This document shows, piece after piece, positions 44,628 through 57,500 of a stretch of 64,000 nucleotides of DNA. The notes under the pieces were generated by a model, which was not told the origin of the DNA, did no database searches, and worked only from the letters and a program-made list of their open reading frames with translations. Location: assembly GCA_950097015.1 (NCBI GenBank), contig CATNEN010000003.1, positions 10,335,501-10,399,500 on the forward strand, given 5' to 3'. The translations under genes were made by a program, and so were the position numbers. Position 1 is the stretch's first letter; each line of letters opens with the position of its first letter. This DNA is from Macrostomum hystrix (taxonomy: Eukaryota > Platyhelminthes > Macrostomidae).

Positions 44628-47545
44628 TATGTGTGTGTGATGCAGATGAAGGGAGATGTGTGTGTGATACAGATGAAGGGAGATGTGTGTGTGATACAGA
44701 TGAAGGGAGGTGTGTGTGTGATGCAGATGAAGGGAGATGTGTGTGTGATACAGATGAAGGGAGATGTGTGTGTGATACAGATGAAGGGAGATGAGTGTGT
44801 GATGCAGATGAAGGGAGATGAGTGTGTGATACAGATGAAGGGAGATGAGTGTGTGATGCAGATGAAGGGAGATGAGTGTGTGATACAGATGAAGGGAGAT
44901 GAGTGTGTGATACAGATGAAGGGAGATGTGTGTGTGATACAGATGAAGGGAAATGTGTGTGTGATACAGATGAAGGGAGATGAGTGTGTGATACAGATGA
45001 AGGGAGATGTGTGTGTGATACAGATGAAGGGAAATGTGTGTGTGATACAGATGAAGGGAGGTGTGTGTGTGATGCAGATGAAGGGAGATGAGTGTGTGAT
45101 ACAGATGAAGGGAGATGTGTGTGTGATACAGATGAAGGGAAATGAGTGTGTGATGCAGATGAAGGGAGATGTGTGTGTGATACAGATGAAGGGAGATGTG
45201 TGTGTGATACAGATGAAGGGAAATGAGTGTGTGATGCAGATGAAGGGAGATGTGTGTGTGATACAGATGAAGGGAGGTGTGTGTGTGATGCAGATGAAGG
45301 GAGATGAGTGTGTGATACAGATGAAGGGAGATGTGTGTGTGATGCAGATGAAGGGAGATGAGTGTGTGATACAGATGAAGGGAGATGTGTGTGTGATACA
45401 GATGAAGGGAGATGTGTGTGTGATACAGATGAAGGGAAATGTGTGTGTGATACAGATGAAGGGAAATGTGTGTGTGATACAGATGAAGGGAAATGAGTGT
45501 GTGATACAGATGAAGGGAGATGAGTGTGTGATACAGATGAAGGGAGATGAGTGTGTGATACAGATGAAGGGAGATGTGTGTGTGATACAGATGAAGGGAA
45601 ATGTGTGTGTGATACAGATGAAGGGAGGTGTGTGTGTGATGCAGATGAAGGGAGATGAGTGTGTGATACAGATGAAGGGAGATGTGTGTGTGATACAGAT
45701 GAAGGGAAATGAGTGTGTGATGCAGATGAAGGGAGATGTGTGTGTGATACAGATGAAGGGAGATGTGTGTGTGATACAGATGAAGGGAAATGAGTGTGTG
45801 ATGCAGATGAAGGGAGATGTGTGTGTGATACAGATGAAGGGAGGTGTGTGTGTGATGCAGATGAAGGGAGATGAGTGTGTGATACAGATGAAGGGAGATG
45901 TGTGTGTGATGCAGATGAAGGGAGATGAGTGTGTGATACAGATGAAGGGAGATGTGTGTGTGATACAGATGAAGTGAGATGTGTGTGTGATACAGATGAA
46001 GGGAGATGTGTGTGTGATACAGATGAAGGGAGATGTGTGTGTGATACAGATGAAGGGAGATGAGTGTGTGATACAGATGAAGGGAGATGAGTGTGTGATA
46101 CAGATGAAGGGAAATGTGTGTGTGATACAGATGAAGGGAAATGTGTGTGTGATACAGATGAAGGGAAATGTGTGTGTGATACAGATGAAGGGAAATGTGT
46201 GTGTGATACAGATGAAGGGAGATGAGTGCAATACAGATGAAGGGAAATGTGTGTGTGATACAGATGAAGGGAAATGTGTGTGTGATACAGATGAAGGGAG
46301 ATGAGTGTGTGATACAGATGAAGGGAAATGTGTGTGTGATACAGATGAAGGGAAATGTGTGTGTGATACAGATGAAGGGAAATGTGTGTGTGATACAGAT
46401 GAAGGGAAATGTGTGTGTGATACAGATGAAGGGAAATGTGTGTGTGATACAGATGAAGGGAAATGTGTGTGTGATACAGATGAAGGGAAATGTGTGTGTG
46501 ATACAGATGAAGGGAAATGAGTGTGTGATACAGATGAAGGGAGATGAGTGTGTGATACAGATGAAGGGAGATGAGTGTGTGATACAGATGAAGGGAAATG
46601 AGTGTGTGATACAGATGAAGGGAGATGAGTGTGTGATACAGATGAAGGGAAATGTGTGTGTGATACAGATGAAGGGAAATGAGTGTGTGATACAGATGAA
46701 GGGAGATGTGTGTGTGATACAGATGAAGGGAGGTGTGTGTGTGATACAGATGAAGGGAAATGTGTGTGTGATACAGATGAAGGGAAATGTGTGTGTGATA
46801 CAGATGAAGGGAGATGAGTGCAATACAGATGAAGGGAGATGTGTGTGTGATACAGATGAAGGGAGATGTGTGTGTGATACAGATGAAGGGAAATGTGTGT
46901 GTGATACAGATGAAAGGAGATGTGTGTGTGATACAGATGAAGGGAAATGTGTGTGTGATACAGATGAAGGGAAATGTGTGTGTGATACAGATGAAGGGAA
47001 ATGTGTGTGTGATACAGATGAAGGGAGATGAGTGTGTGATACAGATGAAGGGAAATGTGTGTGTGATACAGATGAAGGGAAATGTGTGTGTGATACAGAT
47101 GAAGGGAAATGTGTGTGTGATACAGATGAAGGGAGATGAGTGCAATACAGATGAAGGGAGATGTGTGTGTGATACAGATGAAGGGAGGTGTGTGTGTGAT
47201 ACAGATGAAGGGAAATGTGTGTGTGATACAGATGAAGGGAGATGAGTGCAATACAGATGAAGGGAGATGTGTGTGTGATACAGATGAAGGGAGATGTGTG
47301 TGTGATACAGATGAAGGGAGATGTGTGTGTGATACAGATGAAGGGAAATGTGTGTGTGATACAGATGAAGGGAAATGTGTGTGTGATACAGATGAAGGGA
47401 AATGTGTGTGTGATACAGATGAAGGGAGATGAGTGCAATACAGATGAAGGGAAATGTGTGTGTGATACAGATGAAGGGAGATGTGTGTGTGATACAGATG
47501 AAGGGAGATGAGTGCAATACAGATGAAGGGAAATGTGTGCGATAG
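44628..47545. repeat. 27-bp minisatellite
   Basis: About 107 units of GATACAGATGAAGGGAGATG plus TGTGTGT. Three minus-strand frames of 979-1008 codons are open over the same bases and plus-strand frames reach 448 codons, all with nine-residue periodicity, so none is called a gene. Block repeats: the GGAGGTGTGTGTGTGATGCAG variant recurs 567 bp apart (21 units) at 45061 and 45628. Confidence 0.96.
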
Positions 47546-48195
47546 ACATAAACTTGAGAAAGATGTGTACACTCATGTTTGTACTTAACATTTTGACAAC
47601 AATTTGGCAGCAGTTGAACATCTAACTAAAACATATTTATAGTATATGCGCGAGCTGTATTTCAAATATAACTCGCGTAATCGCGCACAGAAAAAAAAGT
47701 TTAAACATTTCGTTATTTATCTCATTCAGTAAACAACAGTTCTGCATACTCTACAATGAGTTGTGAGTCATCATTTTTCTGTCCAATTCACAAAATGGTC
47801 CAGTAATTTTCAGCTGCAGATGATACAAACTTTCGTTTCAATGTGTTTCGCAGAAATTTTGAGCAGTTCGGTGAATGAAATTTCTCAAAAGCATCGAATC
47901 TAAAATTAGCATCACTGTACAATTTCTCTCCACTCCACTCAACATTTCCTGGCCAATGAGGTGACACTGGCCAATGCTGCTTAAATAATGCTAGTAGGTT
48001 TACAAGCTTACAATAATACAAGCAAAAACACTTCAGTGTTGCTTTCTGCAAACATTATTTATATACTAGGTAAGTCTAAAAATTGGTTTTTAATGGTTTA
48101 TTGTTAACTAAATTCTGATTATTTCTATCGTCCATCTATGTATCTACTCGATAATTATCTAGTGCAGGGGCCAGATGCGGCACTCGATGCTTTTA
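47546..48195. other. Unassigned spacer
   Basis: AT-rich; a minus-strand open frame at 47788-48051 (87 codons) is not recognisable. No repeat. Confidence 0.35.
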
Positions 48196-48199
48196 AATC

Positions 48200-49290
48200 C
48201 GGCCCGTTGCCGGTCTCCTCGGTCTCATCTCTTCCGTGTCTCATCTCCCCCGTGTCTCATCTCCCCCGAGTCTCATCTCCCCCGAGTTTCATCTCTCCCT
48301 GTCTCATCTCTCCCGTGTCTCATCTCCCCCGAGTCTCATCTCTTCCGTGTCTCATCTCCCCCGAGTCTCATCTCTTCCGTGTCTCATCTCCCCCGAGTCT
48401 CATCTCTTCCGTGTCTCATCTCCCCCGTGTCTCATCTCCCCCGAGTCTCATCTCCCCCGAGTTTCATCTCTCCCTGTCTCATCTCTCCCGTGTCTCATCT
48501 CCCCCGAGTCTCATCTCTTCCGTGTCTCATCTCCCCCGAGTCTCATCTCTTCCGTGTCTCATCTCCCCCGAGTCTCATCTCTTCCGTGTCTCATCTCCCC
48601 CGTGTCTCATCTCTCCCGTGTCTCATCTCCCCCGTGTCTCATCTCCCCCGTGTCTCATCTCCCCCGAGTCTCATCTCTTCCGTGTCTCATCTCCCCCGTG
48701 TCTCATCTCCCCCGAGTCTCATCTCTTCCGTGTCTCATCTCCCCCGAGTCTCATCTCTTCCGTGTCTCATCTCCCCCGAGTCTCATCTCTTCCGTGTCTC
48801 ATCTCCCCCGTGTCTCATCTCCCCCGAGTCTCATCTCCCCCGAGTTTCATCTCTCCCTGTCTCATCTCTCCCGTGTCTCATCTCCCCCGAGTCTCATCTC
48901 TTCCGTGTCTCATCTCCCCCGAGTCTCATCTCTTCCGTGTCTCATCTCCCCCGAGTCTCATCTCTTCCGTGTCTCATCTCCCCCGTGTCTCATCTCCCCC
49001 GTGTCTCATCTCTCCCGAGTCTCATCTCTTCCGTGTCTCATCTCCCCCGTGTCTCATCTCCCCCGTGTCTCATCTCTCCCGAGTCTCATCTCTTCCGTGT
49101 CTCATCTCCCCCGTGTCTCATCTCCCCCGTGTCTCATCTCCCCCGTGTCTCATCTCCCCCGAGTCTCATCTCTTCCGTGTCTCATCTCTCCCATGTCTCA
49201 TCTGTCCTGTGTCTTATCTCTACGCTGTCTCATCTCTCCCGTGTTTCCGTCTCATCTCTCTCCTGTCTCATCCACCCCCTGTCTTATAAT
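48200..49290. repeat. 16-bp minisatellite
   Basis: About 68 units of GTCTCATCTCCCCCGA with CCCCCGTG and CTTCCGTG variants. All three plus-strand frames stay open for about 360-380 codons, because 16-bp units rotate through the frames and contain no stop. Not called as genes. Confidence 0.95.
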
Positions 49291-49800
49291 GTGCCTGTCT
49301 GATGCACGTAGTAAAAGTTATTAAAAACTAATAATTTACTTTTTTTCACCCAGCTGGGACGTACGAGTACATGAGTACATCAGAATCTGTATAATGAGGT
49401 CAGTTTGTGTTTTTTTAGTACAAATAGATATCGATAATAAAAGCATCAAATTAAAACAATATTTTTTCTATAATTAAATTAAATTTCAAAGCAAATTTAT
49501 TTAAACAATTTAAATTAGAATTCAATTAAGAAGGCTGTAGACTTTTTGATTGATTGATTGATTGATGACTTTTAGAAAAATCTAAATTACGAGCAAGCTA
49601 ATTGAGTATCTTGCGGTAAAAAGTGCCTGGCATGTATTTTATTATTAAATCAATGCTTGAATCAATTCTCTAATATATTTATTGTTTGCATAAAACTATT
49701 TCTTGTCTTTTACGCTAAATGTTCTGATTGCCATGTCTTGGGAGTTTTTGAGTTGAACTGTCCTTGAGGGTGGACACCCATGCACTGTCTTTAAAGCAGA
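49291..49800. other. Unassigned AT-rich spacer
   Basis: I see nothing here beyond a short TTGATTGATTGATTGATGA run near 49546. Confidence 0.4.
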
Positions 49801-50605
49801 AAATTTCTCTTCTGAAATCTTCTATCCTATCTCACCCTTAAATCTCCCATTCTGTCTCACCTGAAATGTCCCACACTATCTCACCTCAAATCTCCCATCC
49901 TGTCTACCTCACCTCTAATCTCCCATCCTGTCTCACCTCAAAACTCCCATCCTTTCTCACCTCTAATCTCCCATCCTGTCTCACCTCAAAACTCCCATCC
50001 TTTCTCACCTCAAAACTCCCATCCTATCTCACCTCTAATCTCCCATCCTGTCTCACCTCAAAACTCCCATCCTTTCTCACCTCAAATCTCCCATCCTTTC
50101 TCACCTCTAATCTCCCATCCTATCTCACCTCTAATCTCCCATCCTGTCTCACCTCAAATCTCCCATTCTATCTCACCTCAAAACTCCCATCCTGTCTCAC
50201 CTCAAAACTCCCATCCTTTTTCACCTCTAATCTCCCATCCTGTCTCACCTCAAATTTCCCATTCTGTCTCACCTCAAAACTCCCATTCTATCTCACCTCA
50301 AAACTCCCATCCTTTCTCACCTCTAATCTCCCATCCTGTCTCACCTCAAATCTCCCATTCTATCTCACCTCAAAACTCCCATCCTATCTCACCTCTAATC
50401 TCCCATCCTGTCTCATCTCAAAACTCCCATCCTATCTCACCTCAAAACTCCCATCCTGTCTCACCTCAAATTTCCCATCCTGTCTCACCTCAAATCTCCC
50501 ACACTTTCTCACCTCAAATTTCCCATCCTATCTCAACTCAAATCTCCCACACTTTCTCACCTCAAATCTCCTATCCTTTCTCACCTCAAATCTCCAATCT
50601 TTTCT
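49800..50605. repeat. 24-bp minisatellite
   Basis: About 33 units of CTCACCTCAAAACTCCCATC plus CTGT. On the minus strand each unit contains GAGGTGAG, a donor-like motif. The array ends about 90 bp before the start codon of the unknown gene at 50697. The open frame 49866-50669 is an artefact. Confidence 0.94.
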
Positions 50606-50696
50606 CAAAGGCAGACAACCTGCTGTTTGCTTTGTAGTGGTCAGCATGCTGAAAGAAATCTTCGCATGATTAAACTGATGAGACGGGCAGCAAAAA

Positions 50697-53600
50697 ATGT
50701 ACAAATCCGTGAAAATCACTACCCCCAGGACAGTGTCCAGTCTGTGCAAGCGGCAAAGTCGCGAGATAAGCCAGGACCAGCAGAAAAAACCTGAGACTGT
50801 TGAGTCGCTCACGAGCTCATCGGACATGACTAGCGGAGTTGGAACCGGTAATGTCTGCGTACCGGACATCCTTATCGAGCATGTGGACTTCGCTGACGGT
50901 GCTTCTGCCGAGATGCACCAGGTGATGAAAATTGCACCCTACAGATTAGCGAACCAGAGACCAGATAAGAGACTAGATGAAAGAGTAGATAAAATGATAG
51001 GTGAGTGAGTAGATAAGCGAGAAGATAAAAGAGTAGATGAGAGAGTAGATAAGCAAGTAGATAAAAGAGTAGGTAAGTGAGTAGATAAGCGAGTAAATAA
51101 AAGAGTAGATAAGTGAGTAGATAAGCGAGTAGATAAAAGAGTAGATGAGAGAGTAGATAAGCGAGTAGATAAAAGGGTAGATGAGTGGGTAGATAAGCGA
51201 CTAGATAAAATAGTAGATGAGAGAGTAGATAAGCGAGTAGATAAAAGGGTAGATGAGTGGGTAGATAAGCGACTAGATAAAATAGTAGATGAGTGAGAAG
51301 ACAAGCGAGAAGATAAAAGTCTGCTCTCACAGTCTGCAAAATTTACTCTGCAGCAGATCTCTGTGCTAAACTTTTGGTGTGAGATAAGATTGGATATTTG
51401 ATGTGATGGGGATCTGAGGTCAGTTAGGATGAAATATTTGAGTTAAGACGGTATTGGACATTTGAGGTGAGATAGGACTGGAGATCTGAGGTGTGGGATA
51501 ATGATATAGGAGTCCTATCGTGTTCCTATGAGTATCGAACTGAGATTTTAGTACAAAAACTCTAAGAGAATAATTCATATTTATTAATTGGACTTTTCAG
51601 CGATACCGCAAGTCGAAGAATGCCGGTACATCTGGAGCTGACTCAATCAAAAGCAGATTCGCCAGCGTGGCCGTCCCAGCTCAGGCTGCGGGCGCCGACG
51701 GCGGCAGGCCTAGAGGTCAAAGTTTCACGCGATTTCTGGTGAGTAATGGATTGACAGGTTGATGGATTGACAGGTTGATGGATTGACAGGTTGATTGATT
51801 GACAGGTTGAAGGATTGACAGGTTGATGGATTGACAGGTTGATGGATTGACAGGCTGGTGGATTGACAGGTTGGTGGATTGACATGTTGATGGATTGACA
51901 GGTTGATGGATTGAAAGGTTGATGGATTGGCAGGTTGATGGATTGACAGGTTGATGGATTGACAGGTTGATTGATTGACAGGTTGATGGATTGACAGGTT
52001 GATGGATTGACAGGTTGATGGATTGACAGGCTGGTGGATTGACAGGTTGGTGGATTGACATGTTGATGGATTGACAGGTTGATGGATTGAAAGGTTGATG
52101 GATTGACAGGTTGATGGATTGACAGGTTGGTGGATTGACAGGTTGATGGATTGAAATGTTGATGAATTGACGGGTTGATGGGTTGACAGGTTGGTGGATT
52201 GACAGGTTGATGAATTGACAGGTTGATGGATGACAGGTTGATGGATTGACAGGATGTTGGATTGACAGGTTGATTGGTTGAAATGTTGATGAATTGACGG
52301 GTTAATGGGTTGACAGGTTGATTGATTGAAATGTTGATGAATTGACGGGTTGATGGGTTGACAGTTTTATGGATTGACAGGTTAATGTATTTACAGGTTG
52401 ATGGATTAACAGGTTGATGGATTGACAGGTTGGTGGATTGACAGGTTGATGGACAGGGTGACGGATTGACAGTCATTTTGGTTGTCATATTGAGAGATTG
52501 ATAATTTTATATTTCGATAGGTTGACAAATTATTATATCTAAAAATATTAGCTGGTTAAAATATCGCTGGATTGAATGATTTTTTACCGATGACCGTTCA
52601 AGAGATTGATTGAGATTTATTGATGAATTGATAGATTGATAAATGAAAATATCGATAAATTGAAACATTGATAAACGTACTGTGGTTGATATTTAAGCAC
52701 GAGAAGTTGATTTCGATTTGGGTTTATCAAAGAAAATCGGTTTTAAATTAGCTCGTAAACAAATAAGTGAACTTTTAGCTCGTAGAAATGTCCCCTCGCA
52801 ACTTGCAGTTTATAACTTGTAATTCAGAAGTAAACAGGATCAATTTTTTATTGCGGCCACAGCTGTGGGTGATGCTTAGCACACCGAAAGGAATAAGAGT
52901 TATGATCATGCTCTTAGATGAAATCTAATTTGCGTCTCGCTCTCGCTTTCACTATCTGACTCTGGCATACCCATAGGACTAGAATTTTCCACTCTAGGGC
53001 ACGATTTTCATGAGTAGAGAAATTGTAGAAATCTAATTTTTCCGACACTCATGCAAAAGCACATTGACTTTTAGTCATATTAAATGAAACATTCTGACAT
53101 AACTGAAACACTCTGACTTTGAATGAAAGTAAATAAATACTAAATACATAACATAAGTAGTACGTATACAGTACTTGTATAATCTTTGACTTTTGACCCT
53201 CGTCCAATTGCGGTCATTAACTCTTGTCTAACAGGTTACTTACTCCTGTCTAACAGGTTACTTACTCCAGTCTAACAGGTTAATTTCTCCTGTCTAGCAG
53301 GTCAATTTCTCCTGTCTAACAGGTTAATTACTCCTGTTTAACAGGTTACTTACTCCAGTCTAACAGGTTAATTTTTCCTGTCTAACAGGTTACTTACTCC
53401 TGTCTAACAGGGTAATTTTTCCTGTCTAACAGGTTACTTACTCCAGTCTAACAGGTTAATTTCTCCTGTCTAGCAGGTCAATTTCTCCTATTTAACAGGT
53501 TACTTACTCCAGTCTAACAGGTTAATTTTTCCTGTCTAACAGGTTACTTACTCCAGTCTAACAGGTTAATTTTTCCTGTCTAACAGGTTACTTACTCCAG

Positions 53601-54255
53601 TCTAACAGGGTAATTTTTCCTGTCTAACAGATTAATTTCTCCTGTCTAACAGGTTAATTACTCCTGTCTAACAGGTTACTTACTCCAGTTTAACAGGTTA
53701 ATTACTCCTGTCTAACAGGTTACTTACTCCTGTCCAACAGGTTAATTTCTCCTGTCTAACAGGTTAATTTCTCCTGTCTAACAGGTTAATTTCTCCTGTC
53801 TAACAGGTTACTTACTCCTGTCTAACAGGTTACTTACTCCTGTCTAACATGTTAATTTCTCCTGTCTAGCAGGTCAATTTCTCCTGTCTAACAGGTTAAT
53901 TTCTCCTGTCTAACAGGTTAATTACTCCTGTTTAACAGGTTACTTACTCCAGTCTAACAGGGTAATTTTTCCTGTCTAACAGGTTACTTACTCCTGTCTA
54001 ACAGGTTAATTTCTCCTATCTAACAGGTTAATTTCTCCTGTCTAACAGGTTAATTTCTCCTGTCTAACAGGTTAATTTCTCCTATCTAACAGGTTACTTA
54101 CTCCTGTCTAACAGGTTAATTACTCCTGTCTAACAGGTGACTGTTCTTATCTAACAATACATTATATTCTCTAATAAGCGAAGTTATTGTCAAACAAGCA
54201 ATCCTAATTCGGCAATTTTTTTCAGTCACAAACGAGAACACATTTTTCGTCTTAA
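50697..54255 (+). CDS. Unknown protein, probably three exons
   Basis: Exons 50697-50921 (CAG|GTGATG), 51601-51738 (CTTTTCAG to CTG|GTGAGT) and 54226-54255 (TTTTTTTCAG to TAA) join in phase 0 to 130 residues. No family recognised. The sequence is polar, with MYKSVKITTPRTVSSL at the start, an SLTSSSDMTSG stretch, an acidic PDILIEHVDFADGASAEMHQ and a basic RYRKSKNAGTSG. The first two exons look convincing: coding-like composition, good splice sites and a shared phase. The last exon is less certain. In the phase dictated by exon 2 it ends after nine codons; another frame of the same exon is open for 46 codons to 54367 and looks protein-like. An AATAAA at 54400 fits a 3' end. Each intron begins with a minisatellite within about 40 nt of its donor. 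Confidence 0.5.
50945..51310 (+). repeat. About 24-bp minisatellite in intron 1 of the unknown gene
   Basis: About 15 units of GAGTAGATAAGCGAGTAGAT plus AAAA. It starts about 25 nt after the donor at 50921 and contains GATAGGTGAGTGAG, a second donor-like site. Confidence 0.9.
51745..52470 (+). repeat. 16-bp minisatellite in intron 2 of the unknown gene
   Basis: About 45 units of TTGACAGGTTGATGGA, starting within 15 nt of the exon 2 donor. Minus-strand frames rich in INLSIHQPVNPS are artefacts. Confidence 0.94.
52471..53205. other. Intronic spacer
   Basis: AT-rich, with decaying GATTGATA-type echoes of the preceding array up to about 52680. No gene seen. Confidence 0.45.
53210..54145 (+). 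repeat. 22-bp minisatellite with acceptor-like and donor-like motifs in each unit
   Basis: About 42 units of TAACAGGTTAATTTCTCCTG plus TC, or the TTACTTACTCC variant. Each unit contains a pyrimidine tract, then TAACAG, then GT. It ends about 80 bp before the exon at 54226. Confidence 0.94.
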
Positions 54256-54399
54256 GCCGCTGACCAAATTTCAGCAAATGGACATTGTACTGCACACTCA
54301 ATGCGCTAATGTAGGTCGTAAAATGCGTAAAAACCTTATCTTAAAATTCAGGGCCTTCCTTGCCTGAAGAAGCGAACTAAAGCCATATAATATATCTGC

Positions 54400-54405
54400 A
54401 ATAAA
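54400..54405 (+). terminator. Poly(A) signal of the unknown gene at 50697
   Basis: AATAAA, 145 nt after the TAA at 54255 (33 nt after the alternative stop at 54367). The next start codon is 105 nt downstream. Confidence 0.5.
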
Positions 54406-54460
54406 TATTCAAAATATCTAGCCATAGTTCTAAATTACAGTAGAATAAGGTCCTATGGTT

Positions 54461-54468
54461 TCTTTTAG
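54461..54468 (+). promoter_or_regulatory. 3' splice acceptor before the start codon at 54510
   Basis: GGTTTCTTTTAG ends at 54468, 41 nt before the ATG. With the poly(A) signal at 54400 this looks like a short inter-cistronic gap. Confidence 0.4.
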
Positions 54469-54509
54469 TTTCTGCAACTGAAAATCAAAGCAACTATTTT
54501 TCACTAAGC

Positions 54510-57500
54510 ATGGATTCTATTAAAGATAGATTGTATGTGAAACACGCGGCAAGGCATTTACCAACAAGCAGCAGCAGCAGCAGCGGCAGCGGCAGCAGCA
54601 ATAGCGACACTGTGGGCAATGTTATTCCTAGGATCTGGTCCTACTTGAAGTCCACATCGACAATGAGCTCGTCTGCTGCTCGGGCCAGATTGTTACGCGG
54701 TAGGAAGGGCTATTCTACTGGCGATCCGCCTACACTGAGACAGCTGGATATTCCAGACAAGCATCTAGCAGCCCCTGACTCTGGAGCTGCTGGCCTTGGA
54801 GGGGTGAGCTGATAAACCTAACTAGCTTCAGGCTAAAGATATCCCCAATTAGCTTCAGACTAAGGATATCCCCAACTAGCTTCAGGCCAAGGATATCCCC
54901 AACTAGCTTCAGACTAAGGATATCCCCAACTAGCTTCAGGCTAAGGATATCCCCAACTAGCTTCAGGCTAAGGATATCCCCAACTAAGCTTCAGGCTAAG
55001 GATATCCCCAACTAAGCTTCAGGCTAAGGAAATCCCCAACTAGCTTCAGACTACGGATATCCCCAACTAGCTTCAGGCTAAGGATATCCCCAACTAGCTT
55101 CAGGCTAAGGATATCCCCAACTAGCTTCAGACTAAGGATATCCCCAACTAGCTTCAGACTAAGGATATCCCCAACTAGCTTCAGGCTAAGGATATCCCCA
55201 ACTAGCTTCAGACTAAGGATATCCCCAACTAGCTTCAGGCTAAGGATATCCCCAACTAGCTTCAGACTAAGGATATCCCCAACTAGCTTCAGGCTAAGGA
55301 TATCCCCAACTAGCTTCAGGCTAAGGATATCCCCAACTAGCTTCAGACTAAGGATATCCCCAACTAGCTTCAGACTAAGGATATCCCCAACTAGCTTCAG
55401 GCTAAGGATATCCCCAACTAGCTTCAGGCAAAATATATCCCCAACTAGCTTCAGACTAAGGATACTCCTTAAACTAGCTTCAGGCTAAGGATATCCCCAA
55501 CTAGCTTCAGGCAAAATATATCCCCAACTAGCTTCAGACTACGGATATCCCCAACTAGCTTCAGACTACGGAAATCCCCAACTAGCTTCAGGCTAAGGAT
55601 ATCCCCAACTAGCTTCAGGCTAAGGATATCCCCAACTAAGCTTCAGGCTAAGGATATCCCCAACTAGCTTCAGACTAAGGATATCCCCAACTAGCTTCAG
55701 ACTAAGGATATCCCCAACTAAGCTTCAGGCTAAGGATATCCCCAACTAGCTTCAGGCAAAATATATCCCCAACTAGCTTCAGACTAAGGATATCCCCAAC
55801 TAGCTTCAGGCCAAGGATATCCCCAACTAGCTTCAGACTAAGGATATCCCCAAATAGCTTCAGACTAAGGATATCCCCAACTAGCTTCAGGCTAAGGATA
55901 TCCCCAACTAGCTTCAGACTACGGAAATCCCCAACTAGCTTCAGACTACGGAAATCCCCAACTAGCTTCAGGCTAAGGATATCCCCAACTAGCTTCAGGC
56001 TAAGGATATCCCCAACTAAGCTTCAGGCTAAGGATATCCCCAACTAGCTTCAGACTAAGGATATCCCCAACTAGCTTCAGACTAAGGATATCCCCAACTA
56101 AGCTTCAGGCTAAGGATATCCCCAACTAGCTTCAGGCAAAATATATCCCCAACTAGCTTCAGACTAAGGATATCCCCAACTAGCTTCAGACTAAGGATAT
56201 CCCCAACTAGCTTCAGACTAAGGATATCCCCAACTAGCTTCAGACTAAGGATATCCCCAACTAGCTTCAGGCTAAGGATATCCCCAACTAGCTTCAGACT
56301 AAGGATATCCCCAACTAGCTTCAGGCTAAGGAAATCCCCAACTAGCTTCAGGCTAAGGATATCCCCAACTAAGCTTCAGGCTAAGGATATCCCCAACTAG
56401 CTTCAGGCAAAATATATCCCCAACTAGCTTCAGACTAAGGATATCCCCAACTAGCTTCAGACTAAGGATATCCCCAACTAGCTTCAGACTAAGGATATCC
56501 CCAACTAGCTTCAGACTAAGGATATCCCCAACTAGCTTCAGGCTAAGGATATCCCCAACTAGCTTCAGACTAAGGATATCCCCAACTAGCTTCAGGCTAA
56601 GGATACTCCTTAAACTAGCTTCAGACTAAGGATACTCCTTAAACTAGCTTCAGGCTAAGGATACTCCTTAAACTAGCTTCAGACTAAGGATATCCCCAAC
56701 TAGCTTCAGGCTAAGGATACTCCTTAAACTAGCTTCAGGCTAAGGATACTCCTTAAACTAGCTTCAGGCTAAGGATACTCCTTAAACTAGCTTCAGGCTA
56801 AGGATACTCCTTAAACTAGCTTCAGGCTAAGGATACTCCTTAAACTAGCTTCAGACTAAGGATATCCCCAACTAGCTTCAGGCTAAGGATATCCCCAACT
56901 AGCTTCAGACTAAGGATATCCCCAACTAGCTTCAGGCTAAGGATACTCCTTAAACTAGCTTCAGACTAAGGATACTCCTTAAACTAGCTTCAGACTAAGG
57001 ATACTCCTTAAACTAGCTTCAGACTAAGGATACTCCTTAAACTAGCTTCAGGCTAAGGATACTCCTTAAACTAGCTTCAGACTAAGGATACTCCTTAAAC
57101 TAGCTTCAGACTAAGGATACTCCTTAAACTAGCTTCAGACTAAGGATACTCCTTAAACTAGCTTCAGACTAAGGATACTCCTTAAACTAGCTTCAGACTA
57201 AGGATACTCCTTAAACTAGCTTCAGACTAAGGATACTCCTTAAACTAGCTTCAGGCTAAGGATATCCCCAACTAGCTTCAGACTAAGGATATCCCCAACT
57301 AGCTTCAGACTAAGGATATCCCCAACTAGCTTCAGACTAAGGATATCCCCAACTAGCTTCAGACTAAGGATATCCCCAACTAGCTTCAGGCTAAGGATAT
57401 CCCCAACTAGCTTCAGACTAAGGATATCCCCAACTAGCTTCAGACTAAGGATATCCCCAAATAGCTTCAGACTAAGGATATCCCCAACTAGCTTCAGGCT

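Noticed and set aside
44578-47621. Three overlapping minus-strand open frames of 979-1008 codons with His/Ser/Leu repeats
   Set aside because: All three frames are open over the same 27-bp tandem array, and the peptide period equals the DNA unit divided by three. No splice, start or composition signal favours any one.
48138-49324. Three Ser/Pro/Leu-rich plus-strand frames of about 370 codons
   Set aside because: A 16-bp repeat without stops rotates through all frames, so all three encode the same rotating peptide.
51643-52488. Minus-strand frame of 281 codons with INLSIHQPVNPS repeats
   Set aside because: 16-bp intronic array; its last part overlaps a plus-strand exon with good splice sites.
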